Shown here: positions 21,341 to 35,029 of the stretch, in pieces
How positions within the stretch are numbered: position 1 is the stretch's first letter
How the letters are laid out: each line of letters starts with the position of its first letter
From: Epiperipatus broadwayi
Taxonomy: Eukaryota; Onychophora; Udeonychophora; Euonychophora; Peripatidae
Length of the DNA: 64,000 nucleotides
Assembly (NCBI GenBank): GCA_028023455.1
Contig: JAQFVV010012420.1
Location: forward strand, 1,426,001-1,490,000
Reading direction: 5' to 3'
Translations under genes and position numbers: made by a program
The notes under the pieces: generated by a model
What the model was told of the DNA's origin: nothing
Seen by the model: only the letters and a program-made list of their open reading frames with translations
Database searches by the model: none

Positions 21341-22923
21341 ATCACTAGATAGAGAGCTTACCAATCATCTCCAACAAGCTTTGTTTACATAAATGCTGAA
21401 AGAGAGAGAATTCAAAATCTCTATCATTGTCACCCACCTCCAGACCAGCTGGTTTTGTGGTTTTGAGCTTATTGGCTTATGTCAGTGAAGGGCTGGGAGA
21501 CTAGAAACTAGACCTAAAATACCAACTCTAAAGTCAGCATTTATCAAACACATTTCTATCGATTTGAAAGCATGAATTTATTAGACACATAAATGTCTTC
21601 AAACTCAGCCTAACAAATCAGCTAGCTATATGTGTCTGAAATCAGTTCAGTTTGCATTGCAAAAACCTTCAAAGATACATCTATGATAATCAAAACAAGT
21701 TATTTGCCTTTAAGCTTGCATTTATGATCACTAGATGGAATTTACCAATCAACTCCAACAAGCTTTCTTTAATATAAATGCTGAAAGAGATAGAATTTCA
21801 AAATCTCTATCATTGTCACCCACCTCCAGACCAACTGGTTTCGAACCTATTGGCTTATATTAGTGAAGGGCTGGGGGACTAGAAACAAGACCTAAAATAC
21901 CAACTCTAAACTCAGCATTTATCAAACATGTTTCTATCAATTTGAAAGCATGAATTTATTAGACACATAAATGTCTTCAAATTCAGCCTAACAAATCAGA
22001 TAGCTATATGGGTCTGAAATCAGTTCAGTTTCACCATATAGTAAAAGCCTTTGCAGTATATAGCATTGCAAAAACCTTCAAAAATACATTTATGATAATC
22101 AAAACAAGTTATAAATTTTGTAACTTGCCTTTAAGCTTGCATTTTATGATCACTAGATGGAGCTTACCAATCAGTTCCAACAAGCTTTGTTTACATAAAT
22201 GCCGAAAGAGATAGAATTAAAAATCTCTATCATTCTTACCCAATTGGCTCATGTCAGTGAAGGGCTGGGAAACTAGATCTAAAATACCAACTCTAAAGTC
22301 AGCATTTATCAAACACATTTCTATCAATTTGAAAGCATGAATTTATTAGACATGTAAATGTTTTCAAACTCAGCCTAACAAATCAGATAGCTATATGGGT
22401 CTAAAATCAGTTCAGTTTCACTATATAGTAAAAACCTCTGCAATGTATAACATTGCAAAAACCTTCAAAGTTACATTTATGATAATCAAAACAAGTTATA
22501 AATTTTGTAACTTGCCTTTAAGCTTGCATTTTATGATCACTAGATGGAGCTTACCAATCAGCTCCAACAAGCTTTGTTTACATAAATGCCAGAAGAGATA
22601 GAATTAAAAATCTCTATCGTTGTCACCCACCTCCAGACCAGCTGGTTTTGAGCTTATTGGCTCATGTCAGTGAAGGGCTGGGAGACTAAAAATTAGACCT
22701 AAAATACCAACTCTAAAGTCAGCATCCCATCACTGATGTGAGCCAATAAGATCGAAACTAGCTGGTCTGGAGGTGGGTGACAATGATAGAGATTTTGAAT
22801 TCTATCTCTTTCAGCATTTATGCAAACAAAGCTTGTTGGAGCTGATTGGTAAGCTCCATCTAGTGATCATAAAATGCAAGCTTAAAGGCAAGTTACGAAA
22901 TGTATAACTTGTTTTGATTATCA
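21340..22923. repeat. Family A tandem array (units of ~386-421 bp) ending in an inverted unit
   Basis: GATCACTAGAT marks unit starts at 21340, 21726, 22148 and 22535. Each unit carries 'agcttaccaatca.ctccaacaagctt', 'gtttacataaatgc', 'aatctctatc', 'cacccacctccagacca', 'ggctcatgtcagtgaagggctgg', 'agtcagcatttatc' and 'gcctttaagcttgcattttatgatc'. The third unit lacks the 'cccacctccagaccagctggttt' block. The fourth is cut at about 22725 and joined to an inverted partial unit (22730-22923), which ends at CTAGTGATC, 'tgcaagctt' and 'ttgattatca' beside a TA run. No protein is encoded: the 68-codon frames at 22008 and 22395 are repeat copies of each other. Confidence 0.9.
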
Positions 22924-22929
22924 TATATA

Positions 22930-25668
22930 TATATATTTCAATAATATTAACTTTGTTTTTTCATTTCTTTTTTTATTATTTTAAATGAATTACAGTCCTA
23001 TATACCCAATAACAGCTTTTCTTCACTGATAAAAAAATTCTGATGCGTCAATATAAGATTTATATTTATCGCGCGAGACATAGATGATTAATAATGATCA
23101 TAGGATTACTTTCATGATAGATAAACTATGCTTTATTTCAAATCATATATAATCTATATTGTATAGGAGAGAATTCAGTTCACAACTTATAAAGAAATAA
23201 GAAAGGGTTTTTTTTAACAGAAAGAACATTTTCTCCTTTCATGTATCTCTTTTATTCTTTCAAGTTTTAAATTCAATCATTCATAGAAGTTGACACGTAG
23301 TTTTTCTGTTATATTATTATTTTTTCTCCAAATATATGAACTGATATTTGATTGACTTACCTTTATATATCACTTAATAGAATTTTATTTTTACATTAAT
23401 AATAAAGAAAATACAATTAATAAAAATAATAAATAATTTGACAAAATTATATATTATCAAAAAACTAATACATAATGTATTTTTGTTAATATTCTTACAT
23501 TAATTTATTCAAAAAAGATATTGTATTAAATTTGAACATTTATCTATTTATTATTATTGTTTGTTTTTTATTTTGGCCATAAGCATTTACAAGTGACAGA
23601 TAAAAATGATAATTTTTTAAAAATATACATTGGTTCCTGCATCTACATGCATCTATTCATACTTGATTTTTCTAAACAAGTATTTTCTATCGATTGTTAG
23701 AATAAAAATAAAATATGAAACATTGTTAGAGTTAACATCATTCATCATAAATCTTAAAATATATGTGTTTCGTTTCTAATCAGTATATCATTGAACGGTT
23801 TTTCAGTTTAATTGGAATAATTCTGTTGGTAATATGAATGATTTTGTTAATAATATGGGTTGTCATTTGTTTTTGTATAGTTTTCAAAATGTCATAGAAT
23901 CATAATAAATAAAACAATAGAATATTGTGTTTTTCACATGATATATACAAAATAGTTCATACATATATATATGGACGTTTATGGATTGTTTTTTATATCA
24001 TATATATAAAATAGTTGATATATATGTATATGTGTGTATACGGATAAATATAGATTTAATACAATTTTTAAATGTTTTGGTAGTTAAATAAAAGTTATAA
24101 ATCAAAGTATTTTTATTTTAGAATATATCCAATTTTTTTATTTATATATATATTAGTTTCGTGGAATGAAAAAATTGAAATAAGCACGTAAATAAGCAAA
24201 CAAACAAAAAAAAAATCATAAAGTGTAAAAATTCAAATTATGTTATTACATTTTAAACAAAATTAATAACAGCGAGAATTGAAATCTTTTTATATTAATA
24301 TAAATAACAGTTTATCACAGATAACTTGATAAATATAATAAAGGTAATATAATATAAATAATAGTTTATCAAGATAATTCAATAGATAAATGTAATATGA
24401 GGAAATAAATTAAATTTTAGCACCACAATGCAAAATCATAGATTGATATAAAAAAAATGTTTTCTGTTTTACGGCTAAGACGCTCTCTCTCTCACACACA
24501 TAAATATTGTAACAGAATAATTTTGGAAAATATGTACTATTGTTCACTTTTTAAATGTAGGCTAACAAACTATAAGTTTTGAATCTATATAGATGTGTAT
24601 AATATATATGTTTTATTGCATACATACTTATAATTGACTTAGGAAAAAATATGAGACCCAAAGATGAAATAAATATTAACACTTTTATAAATTTGGGTAT
24701 AATTAAGTACAGCAATATATTTCTGATCAAATTATTATTGAAATAATAAATGACAATAAACTTTATATACATATAATTTACAGAAATTTTTAGGATCAAC
24801 CTTTTAAAATATTAAAATATATAAAGTTTTAGCAGAATGACATTTAACCTTCAACTGAATGTTGTTTTTTGTAAAGATATAAAAAGTTACACAATATTAA
24901 TTAAGAATTTTAGAAAGAACACACAAAATCAAAGAACAAATGAAACAAATTAAAAATTACATTTTTTATACATTCAGAACAAAAATAAGCAAAAAGTAGA
25001 AATTGAAGGTGAGTGGAGAAGCTAACGTTTGGATTTAAATTTAGAAGGTTTTGTTAATTTTTGAAAAGAAATTTTTCCATATAAATGGTAGTTTGGTTGT
25101 TTCATTACAATTTATTAATACAACTCAGTATCTATTCAAAATTTTTATTACTTCTCTAATTGTCATTGATGGTGATCTTTGTTTCTAAATGTAACTTTGG
25201 TTTTTGAAAAACCTATATGGTGCCTAATGTCTAAGATTTGGAGAGCAAGTCTGAAAATGATGTGATATCTTATTGCATTAAGATACTCATCACTCCACAG
25301 AAAATATCACAAATTCTTTAATGCTCAAAAAAGTTCTATCTTTACGTTTGATCATAATATAGTTAAATTTTTTGCTTAATGGAAAATAATATTTAAATGG
25401 TATACTTTATAATATACATCAAATTTGCTGTTTCCAATTTTTTCTGTGCTTTTTATTATATAAAAAATACATATCATATTAAGAGTAAATGTTTCTTATC
25501 CTTTTGAGGTTGTTAATATGGATTATTAAAACATCATGCATATGTTTGATTTCTTTCTCCAGAATAGTTTCATTTAAAAGAAAAAAACCAGTTTCATCCT
25601 AGATATGGAAAAGATCTAACTGAAAATCACAATGAAATGATGCCTTCATGGATCTAAAAGTATTTATG
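22930..25668. other. AT-rich noncoding DNA
   Basis: I found no gene, RNA or structured repeat. The 82-codon minus frame at 24551-24799 is low-complexity. Confidence 0.6.
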
Positions 25669-25671
25669 TAT

Positions 25672-26490
25672 TATTTATATCATCATTATCATTTTCATTT
25701 ATTATTATTTCACTACAGATTGAAGTTGTCTTTAATCTTAATACAATTTTTTTTATCCATAAGTCTCTCTTATCCACATCACACCAACAAACAACCATAT
25801 TTCAGCTATCCATTTTATATGTGGTATATTTCTGGTTTTTTTTCCACAATTTTTTGAGATCCAATATAAAATATCAAGATCCATATATTATTATCTCTTT
25901 TAAAAATGTGTCCAGCATAGATCTATTTCAGTTTCTTAATTCTTTCAGTAAAGTTAATTCTACCATTTTGTTCTTTCACATAAATATTTCACTTTCAATG
26001 CATTCTTGTTATTCCTAAGGTACATTTCTCCATATTTTGTTACTCTGTGGAGTATTTAAGTTTCAGATCCATAAGAAAGAACTAAAAAAAAAAAAACAAC
26101 TATTCAAAAGCTTTCTTTTTAAACACATAAGCATACTATATTTTAATATTAAATTATTTTTATAAACAACACTTCATATAAATTATTCTAAGATAAATTA
26201 CAGCCATTTTGTTTTCATTTATATTATTAATGTGATTAAGCTATTTGAAGTTGATTTCTTTAAATTCATTGTTATATTTATCTCTATGTTTTCTTATTTT
26301 CATCTGATAACTCTTGCAACATTTCCTGAAGCCCTGAAGTATTAGTTGGAAAAATAATCATATCATCTAAAAATGTAAATGGCAACTAATCTCCATGCAT
26401 CTCTATTTCCTTAGCTTCCCATTTTAACCAACAAAATACTTCTTGTAAAACTGCTATAAAAAGTTTTAAAAATATGACATCATTTATTGA
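25672..26490 (-). pseudogene. RTE LINE, highly decayed copy D
   Basis: The plus-strand text parallels the 3' half of copy A (11.63-12.50 kb) block by block: TCATCAT tail, 'ccactgcaggatgaag' as 'tcactacagattgaag', 'tgtccagc.caac.ccacttcag', 'agtctcagatccataag', 'catctgataactc.tgcaacatttcctg' and 'cttcccattttaa.ccacaaaatacttcttg'. No open frame longer than about 70 codons survives. Homology fades near 26490. It is much older than copies A and B. Confidence 0.8.
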
Positions 26491-26864
26491 ACACATATGT
26501 TTGCTATTGACTAACCTGCTCAGATTTTTTACAGATATAAATAACTATTTGAAAAACACATTAAATACATTTTATTTTTAGAATGTGATTATTACACAAT
26601 TACACTTGTCTTTGTTGGTTTAATTTGTCATCTATCATTAAACAAACATTATGTAAGGCAGAGACAATTACAGAGTCATTTTAAAACTTAAATAAATTGT
26701 CATTTCCCATAAATTATAAGTTGAATATGTAACAATAATAATAGTTGCACTATAGATATATAAAAAAATTAAGAATAAATTATAACATTCTTTTAAGCAG
26801 ATTTAAAATTTAATATTATTTGAATAAAATAAACAGGCAGATTCTTATATTATTTATGTTTTAA

Positions 26865-27340
26865 TTGCAATCTAATCTTATCAGATATGACAAAAGTATG
26901 AATACCTGTTTGCCATGTCAGAATAGTGATCAGTGCTTTTTATATAAATATGAATACATAAATCTTTCCAAAGACTTCGATATTGGCTTCAGATGCCCTC
27001 CAACCATCAACACAGTTATCAATAATTCAAAGGATAATGTTTGTAATGATGATAAGGCATAATTAATATATGCCATAGACTTCCTGTCCTGCAATAGCAA
27101 ATACTATAGGGAGACATATACCAATTTGAAATCAAAAGTTTCCCAGCATGCCTATTTGTATAATAGAACAAAAACAAATTCATCATACAGCTCAGTGTTT
27201 CTGGAGCATGAAAAAATTTCCAGCCATCCTTTTAAATCTGCATCTACCAGGATTGTTTGCCTCAAGAGTAATCACAAAAAACACAAAAATAAAAGAGGCT
27301 TGGCACATAATTACTTTGACACACAATAAATATACAAGAC
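26865..27340 (+). pseudogene. PLE nuclease remnant
   Basis: The first frame (26865-27062) ends FRCPPTINTVINNSKDNV, the N-T-I..NNSKD linker that precedes GIY-YIG in PLEs. After a stop the homology goes on as YAIDFLSCNSKYYRETYTN (decayed GIY-YIG), VSQHAYLYNRTKTNSSY and SVFLEHEKISSHPFK, with RIV and a charged end. The upstream portion (about 26865-26960) should be the RT-to-nuclease linker. The YLYNRTKT word is shared with the minus-strand remnant at 17.8 kb. A hammerhead-like motif follows about 170 bases downstream. Confidence 0.65.
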
Positions 27341-27505
27341 AATAGTGTTCACCTTGATAGATATTTATTATTTAATCTGACAACATAGGCGGCACATTGC
27401 AGTTACCTATTATACATGCAATTATGCAAATTTCTAGAATACCACCTAGTTTAATCTTTTATAATTGTAATTACTATCATAGTCTGCTAATTATTTACCA
27501 GTTAT

Positions 27506-27540
27506 GCTTTGAAAAAGACACACTCTGTGTTGAAAGTTAA
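27506..27540 (+). ncRNA. Hammerhead-like PLE terminal motif (degenerate)
   Basis: GCTTTGAAAAAG, then the stem ACACA-CTC-TGTGT, then TGAAAG. The order conserved box - stem - GAAA imitates the CUGANGA / stem II / GAAA core of hammerhead ribozymes reported for PLEs. The first box has two departures from CUGANGA, so catalysis is doubtful. The position, just 3' of a PLE nuclease remnant, supports relatedness. Confidence 0.35.
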
Positions 27541-27559
27541 TTCAGAAAGATTAATAAAT

Positions 27560-28905
27560 GAATTTCTTTTAATATTATTTTGGCAATACCTATTACTTAT
27601 TTCTTTAGTATATAAATATGTAAATACGTGAGTGCATATGCTTTATGTAGTAGGATTTTCTTTCTTTATTTTATTTAGCAAAGTGAAAGTGCACTCCGGT
27701 AAATATAATAAAGAAAGACCCCTTCCACTTTCTAAAGTATCCACATATATGTATGCAAAATAATTACATATTTAATAAAGGGAAAAATTCTATAAGTATG
27801 TATATATGCATCTTACAAAAAATAAAGAGATTTTATTTTATTTTTTCATTTTTAATATTACATCTCATTAATAATGCCGACGTAGTTCAAATGTTAGATT
27901 AAATTAGGATAATAGCAAGCAATGGTAAACTATAGCAGATGGTCATACATATTATTGTAGTGATATTCTTAGCAATTAGCTTACCAATAAAATTATTGGC
28001 TCTAGATTTAAAGATTTTTGAATCATTTTCCAAATAAATAAAATTAAAAAACAAAATAAAATTTTAGCTTAGTCAATTAGATGGAACAACAGTTCTGTCT
28101 GCTGATTTAAGGTTTGACCTTACAAGTACTTGACATTACAGGAAATAAATACAAAGAAAATCCCACCTGAAGAAATTATTTCTAATTTGAATTATTACTC
28201 TAATTGCCAAATCTAACTTTCATTTAATAATACTTATAAATATACATCTATTATTATAAAAGACTAAAAATTTGTAATTTTGACTTCTTTAATAATTATA
28301 ATAATACTTATGGAAAAGTAATTACAAATACTCATATTATAATATTATGGAACATAAATTCAAAGTTTCAGAACTAAATATTTGAAAGCTTTATTTATTT
28401 AGGGGTTAGAAAAATTATAAAAATATACCAATATATATACACACACATAAGCCCAACTCTTACAAATATCTATATTTGCATACTAACATTTATTGTGTTC
28501 AGATAAAGTGCTTTCATAGATGATCTATATTCACATTTACATTTAAATGTTACTGTGAATAACTTCAAAAGAAATTCACAATAGTAAACATGCAAATTCA
28601 GTTGTTTTATATAGGATATATATTTACTCTTGCTTGGATAGTTAAACAAATGCTGCAAAAATTTTGAAATTTCTAATACATTAGTTTAAAATAAATATAC
28701 ATGAAATGTTGATGATGGAGTAACATCTATACTGATAAATACATGAATAATGTGTAAATTAAGATATTTTTTTATAGTCAATTTTTTTATTGTTAAAACA
28801 AAAAGTAGTTATTCTTTTTAAATATTTTAAATCATAAATATATCAATAATATATATGAAAATATTTTATAAAAATGTTTTTATTTACTTTAAAGAATAAG
28901 CACTA
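27560..28905. other. AT-rich noncoding DNA
   Basis: No gene or clear repeat. A short imperfect palindrome of 'tctttctttatttt' and its complement lies near 27660-27715. Confidence 0.6.
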
Positions 28906-28916
28906 AAACAAATATC

Positions 28917-31900
28917 ATCATCATCATGATCAACTATTATAAATCCACTGCAGGATAAAGGTCTCTCCAAGTTTAATCCATCTTCTCCGATCTTTAGCTT
29001 TTCATCTCTCTATATCACTCCTGGACCCTTTCTTATTTCATCCATCTCACATGTGGTCTCTTTCTAAGTCTTTTACAATCTCTTGGAATCCAGTTTAAGA
29101 TTTCTTTGTCCATCTATTATCATCTCTTCTAGCAATATGTCCAGCCCAACTCCACTTCAATTTTTTAATTTTTTCAGTGAGGTCAGTAACACCTGTTTGT
29201 TCTCTTATTCATACATTGCGTTTTTGATCTCTTCTTGGTTCTCCCAATATGCATCTCTCCATACTTCTTTGAGTGGTCTGGAGTCTCTGTATTGCTCTTC
29301 TATTAAGTGTCCAAGTCTCAGATCCATAAGTAAAAAGTGGTAAAACACATTTGTTAAAAACCTTCCTTTTCAAACACATAAGCATATTTTCTTTTAGTAT
29401 CAAGTTTTTTCTACCAAAAGCACTCCAACCAAGTTTAATTCTATGATTAATTTCATCCATTATGTTTGCATCTGTATTAATAATCTGACCAAAGTATTTG
29501 TAACTGTTAATCTCTTCTAATTCATCATAATCAATCTTTATTTTCCTATTTTGAGCAAATCGATTAAACATTACTTTAGTTTTTTTAACATTTATCTTTA
29601 GTCTTACTTTCCTACTTTCATCTGATAACTCCTGCAACATTTCCTGCAGCTCTGAAGCATTATTTTCAAAAACAACTATATCATCTGCAAAATCTAAATG
29701 ACTTAAATAATCTCAATTTACTTTCCTTTAGTTTCTCATTTTAATCCACAAAATACTTCTTTCAACACTGCTGTAAAAAGTTTTGGAGATATGGAGTCAC
29801 CTTGTCTTATACCTTTTTCAATGTTGGCTTTCCCAGTATTATTATGTAATCTAATTGTTGCTGTTGCATTTTTATAAATATTCTTTAAAATATGACAATA
29901 TCCTGGATCTATACCTTGATGATCCAATGTTTTAATCACTGAAGAAATGTTTATAGAATCAAATGCCTTTTCATAATCTACAAATGGCAACTTATATTCA
30001 TTTGTCCTTTCTATAACTTCTCTCAGTACCTGGATATGATCTACTATACTAAAACCATTTTTAAATCCAGCTTGTTCCCTTGGTTGGTGGAAATCCAATG
30101 CTCTTTGTAGACAAGCTGTAATTATCTTGGTAAAAAATTTGTATAAAACTGATAAAAGGCTGATAGGTCTAAAACTTCTAATATCTTATTTATTATCTTT
30201 TTTAAATATTAATATTAATACTGCATTCTTCCAATCCTCTGGTACATTTTTATCATTTAGACAACTTTGCTAAAAAAATTTCTATTTCTTCATCTGCTTC
30301 TTTTAATATATCAATTATAATTCCATCATTACCTGGAGCCTTTCCTTTCTTCATACATTTAATTGCATGTTTCACTTCTTCATTTAAAATTCTGGGCAAT
30401 TCAGAAGATGTAATAGAAATAGGAGATATTTGTTCTTTACTACTATATAATTCTTGATAAAAGTCTTCTACCCATTTCATAATGTCATCTCTCTTTTTAG
30501 TAATAATTCCATCTTTTTTTCTTATTGCAGATATAAATTTCCTACTAATACCAAAATGTTGTTTTACATTCTTGAGACTTTTATTTTCTTCTACAGCTTT
30601 CCTTGCTAGTTCACAGTTATACTTTCTTATATCATTTTCAACTCTTTTCTATACCATTTTAAAAAATTCGAGATATTCAATCCTTTTTAATAAATCATTT
30701 TTGTATATATTCATATTCCTTCTTTTCTTCATAAATTCTCTAGTCTCAGTAGAAATTTTATTGGTCAATTGCTGCTTTTCTTTTACCAGCTACCTTTGTT
30801 GCAGTTTTTAAAAGTGTATCAGTTATTTTCATATTAATTTCATTCAAATCTGAATCATGTTCAAAATCTACTAAAACTTGAAATCGATTTTTAAGTTCTA
30901 ATTTAAATTCATTAGAATGTTTCTGAAGATTAGGAATATCAACTATATAAATTGTTTTTCTTAATAATTTTTGTCTCTCTGGTTTTGCATTAACACGTAT
31001 CTTACATCTTACTAATCGATGATCACTTCCTGTGTTAAATTTATTAAGAACATTACAATCTTGACATATGTATTTTCTGTTAGTCAAAATATAATCCAAT
31101 TTTGCTGTATCTTCATTGGGATGCTTCCATGTCTATTTTCTTTTAACATTTTTTTCAAAAAAAGAATTCATAATATAAAGTTTTTCTTTTTGTGAAAACT
31201 CCACTAGTCTATGTCCTCTCTCATTTCTATTACCATAACCAAAATTACCTACAGCACTTTCATCTTTCATTTGTTTACCAATTTTAGCATTAAAGTCTCC
31301 CATAACAATTTTAAAATGTTGTTTACTCTGATCAAAAGCCTTTTGTACATCCATATAAAAATCTTCTACTACTTCATCACTATTAGTGCTTGTTGGAACA
31401 TAAACCTGAATTATCTGCATTTGGTATCTGCTATTAAGTTGTATAACTAATCCTGCCACTCTGTCTGATACACCATCAATCTCCACAATGTTTTTCTTCC
31501 ACTTTTTATTTATAATGAATCCTACTCTACTTGTATTTCTAATATTTGTGTCTTTATAATAGAGTAAATGTCCATTTTTTAAATCAATTGTCTCTTCACC
31601 TTTTCTTCTAACTTCATAAAGTCCAATAATGTCCTATTTGATATAAGACAGTTCTTCTAATTTTTGCAATCTTCCTTCACTTGAAAGTGATCTGCAGTTG
31701 TAAGTACCTAAATAAAAAGTCATCATCAAATGGCAGCCTGGGTCCACAATCAGGGGATTCTTAGCACCCTCTGTCTTCAGCCACCAACCGCTGCCTTGGT
31801 TGGTGACTTTACAGCCTCCTGGAAATAAGGGCCATGATTTATTTTTGTCTGTCATAATTGTATATATCTATTAGAAAAATATCATTTACACAAACATTCA

Positions 31901-32176
31901 TTCTGCCTTATCAGGCAATTGAGAAGAAAGACCATGGTGTTTCTTGATCTTAAACTCAGAGGTAAAAAGCCAATAAACTCACCATGCTGGCTAATGCATG
32001 TTCATGAGCAGCCCATCCATGTTTGTATACTATATGAATAATCACATACTTATAACAGATGCAATGACAAGAACATATGGAGTGGACATTAGGAAATTTG
32101 CCCTGCTTGGTTCCTTTAAGGCTTCCAAGAGGAATCAAAGGGTCTCCTTTCAGTTAATAGCAAACTTCTTTCTCAA
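28917..32176 (-). mobile_element. RTE-type LINE, copy B (full length, broken ORF)
   Basis: It aligns with copy A from the 3' tail (ATCATCATCATGATCAAC) to the 5' end (TTTCAGTTAATAGCAAAC), a length of about 3.26 kb. It keeps a ~60-bp piece of the 5' region (about 31870-31945) missing from copy A. The coding part is split into 31634-31855 and 31133-31486 (endonuclease), 30758-31099, 30253-30480, 29736-30098 and 29209-29640 (RT and C-terminus). The first three lie in one phase and are separated by stops; later ones are shifted by indels. A TATA of catalytic motifs is incomplete: the FADD region (about 29680-29700) reads FADDIVVF in a short unlisted frame. Confidence 0.9.
29209..31855 (-). pseudogene. 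RTE copy B: endonuclease-reverse transcriptase pseudogene
   Basis: Starts at TDKNKSWPLFPGG as in copy A. The endonuclease is recognisable by LGTYNCRSLSSEGR, IIQVYVPTSTNSDE, VMGDFNAKIG, LDYILTNRKYI-type sequence and GSDHRLVRCKI. The RT is recognisable by KGKAPGNDGI, EQAGFKNGFSIVDHI, VDYEKAFDSI, GIRQGDSISPKLF, YKYFGQIIN and LFTYGSETWTLN. Two nonsense codons replace Trp of copy A (TAG at 31634-31636 in the KWDIIGL context; TAG at 31133-31135 in KRKWTW). Frameshifts follow at about 30.77, 30.25 and 29.7 kb. It cannot make a full protein. It is probably of similar age to copy A but with more damage. Confidence 0.85.
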
Positions 32177-32179
32177 CTA

Positions 32180-35025
32180 TAATTTGGTTGTTATATTTAG
32201 TTTGAAATAAAAAGTGTGGTTCACCCATAATTAATTCAACAACTAATTTTAAAACTAGTAATTAAATTAATTAATTTTTGGATGCCTTACACATTCATTT
32301 TAAGTTAAATATAATAATCAAATTATGGCTAATGAAAATTTTTTTTTACTTTGAATGCATTACTCATCAAAATAAATGTTTTATATAAGATATTTTTAAA
32401 TTATTTTATTTTTTAGTATTCAGATATTTTGCGAAATTTTTTTTGTAACTATTCATATTCAAACTGAAAAACTGAGAATGTAAACAATGTTGCTATATTT
32501 CCAATATTTGAAATGAAATTCACAAGCTAAACATCATTTACATGATTTTTGTGTAAACAGTCAAAAGAAATTCAGATTTCACCCTTCATTTCTTTTTCTT
32601 TGTGTTTTAATTAACTATAAATGCTTTTTCGTAAATTAGTTATGAAATTCAATAAAAGCATATTTTAAAAAATATATACTGTCATCAATTGCTCATCATT
32701 GAAAATTTACTAAAATGATATTAATGCAGTTTGAATTTCAGTTCATCAACATTGTTAAATTGGACAATTGGCTAGATAATCCTGATGTATTAATTTTCAT
32801 ACTGCATTGTCATCAGTACCTAACATGTGTACAAGATTTGAAGAAAATCCATTCCATAAACTGATGTTAACAATCAATTACAAGATTTTATTCAAACAAA
32901 TAAATAAACAGAATCTTTAAGTTAAAAGGGTTTAAAAATATCTTTTTTTAAAACAAAAAGAATTGATTTTATTTTAGTAAAAGGTTATTATTGTTAGCTA
33001 GATAGTGACAAAGTTAAGCAAACTCACTTTTTTTATTATTTTTACACTGCGTAAAGAAGGATAAGTTGACAATACTGTCAAAGTAAGAATGAGTTCTGGT
33101 AATTATGTGAATAGTTTTTCTCTAAAAAAACTAACAATCTGTTTAGTTCTTCATCTTGCTGAATGACATATTCATTATCATATTTATGAAATCTATTAAT
33201 CTTATTTCTGATCATTATTTTCTTTCATATCTATCAATTCCAGCATTATATAAATTCCCAAAAAATGTTTTTCATAGATAATCACATGCTTAATTGTTCA
33301 AGAAGTCATAAAAATTTGAGAGCTCAAATAGAGATCAACAGACCCATTCAATTCATGAATTGGCTTTTTTATACTTTACTCAGCTAGAAATCAAAGAAAT
33401 CTATAGATTTAAAGTTGTAATTTTATTTTTTTATGAAATATTATAGGGTAATAATTGTATTGTTGTTTAAAAGGTCATACAATATTTGAAATTCAATATG
33501 GCAAGTTGAATGCAACAATTCCATTTATTTGTTTGAACTGAGATTTTTAAAATTTTATTCACTTATGAAAATTATTTTGGAGAGCTTTAAAGCTAATTCG
33601 GCTCTATGCATTAAACTATGTAGAACAAAATTTCTCATAATGTGATTAAAATGAAATAATTTCACTATATGATAACCAAAAAGTTTAAGCCAGACAGTTT
33701 TTCTTCATTATGACATTATTTTAGATATAGAATCTTAAAAGGACTGCTTTTTTGATAAATCTTTGTTAACCTAAATTCTGACTGAAATGATAATGATTTA
33801 GAATATTTTCTGACTTGCAAACTTTATCATCTAAAAGGCTGTTATATTAGTTTACTTATAAATAGTTTGTGAAATTTTTTAATCAAAAAAATAAATAATA
33901 CTTTTTTAGTATATATTTTTTATTGATGTAATTTTAAAAGTAGTTATATTTTTATAAACTTTTTCAAACTGTGTTGGTTGATTACATCCCATAGATAATC
34001 TACATAAAAATAATAGATTCAAGTTTTGAATAAATTCGATGTTAAGAAAAACGATTTACAATAGATATTTTATTTATTATAGAATCTTTACATTTAAAGG
34101 TGTTCCTTAAAATTTAATATTTTTATATCAAACATCAAATTTATTTAAATGTTTTTTTTTTATATTTTATTATAATAAATTCAGTTTGTTTCAATTTAGA
34201 AATCTCAACCAAATAACTATTTAATTCACCAGTAATAATTTTACAATATCATGATAAACACATTTATCTGCCATATATTTACATAGGGTTCAACAAAAAA
34301 ATATTCAGGTCATTACCAGGCTAATATAGCAGCATAATTTTCCACCATTTCTATGTCACTAGTAGTATGTGTGCTGAAATCATGTGATATTTTATTGGTA
34401 ATGATTATTTCAGGTAGTTAGCCTATGGCCAATCCATCTAACAATTTATTTATTGTTCAATAAAAGAATATCTAATTATTTGGTAAACTAATATGAATGT
34501 GATGTGCTGGTTAAACAAACAAAAAAAAAGCTGTCTTCGCCACTCATGAGATAGCTATCATATATTTATGAGTGTTGATCCATGTTTTACCAGTAATTTA
34601 TCTAAATCAATTTTTATAATCTAGAAAATAATTAGTTTTGTTAATTATTAGTATTATTATTAATTGCCATTAAAATAAATACCATCTTTGATGACTATAC
34701 AAATGGCATTCTACATAAGCATTAAATTCCTAATATTTACAGAAACTAGCTTACAATTGTTTTCTTTTATAGTTTTGAAATGTTAGTTGTTTATATACAT
34801 TTAATCAATTTATTATTATGACATCTTATATTATTGTTACTACTACAAATAATAGTAATAATATATTAAAAAATAATAAACTAAATATATAGGAAAAAAT
34901 AAACAAAATAAGAAACTAATAACTAAAAAAAAATCAGACTATCTTTATATATATAAAATAATGTAAAATTTAATGTATATTTCAGTATATAAAAAAGAAA
35001 CACAATTTAATAAATTCAACTCTTG
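32180..35025. other. AT-rich noncoding DNA
   Basis: No gene, repeat or RNA that I can support on either strand. Confidence 0.65.
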
Positions 35026-35029
35026 AGTG

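Noticed and set aside
21154-21345. 63-codon ORF of Ile-Tyr and Glu-Arg/Ser-Leu repeats
   Set aside because: Translation of the compound dinucleotide microsatellite.
21340-22923. CRISPR-like array
   Set aside because: Repeats of ~390-420 bp are directly contiguous, with no short spacers, in eukaryotic DNA.
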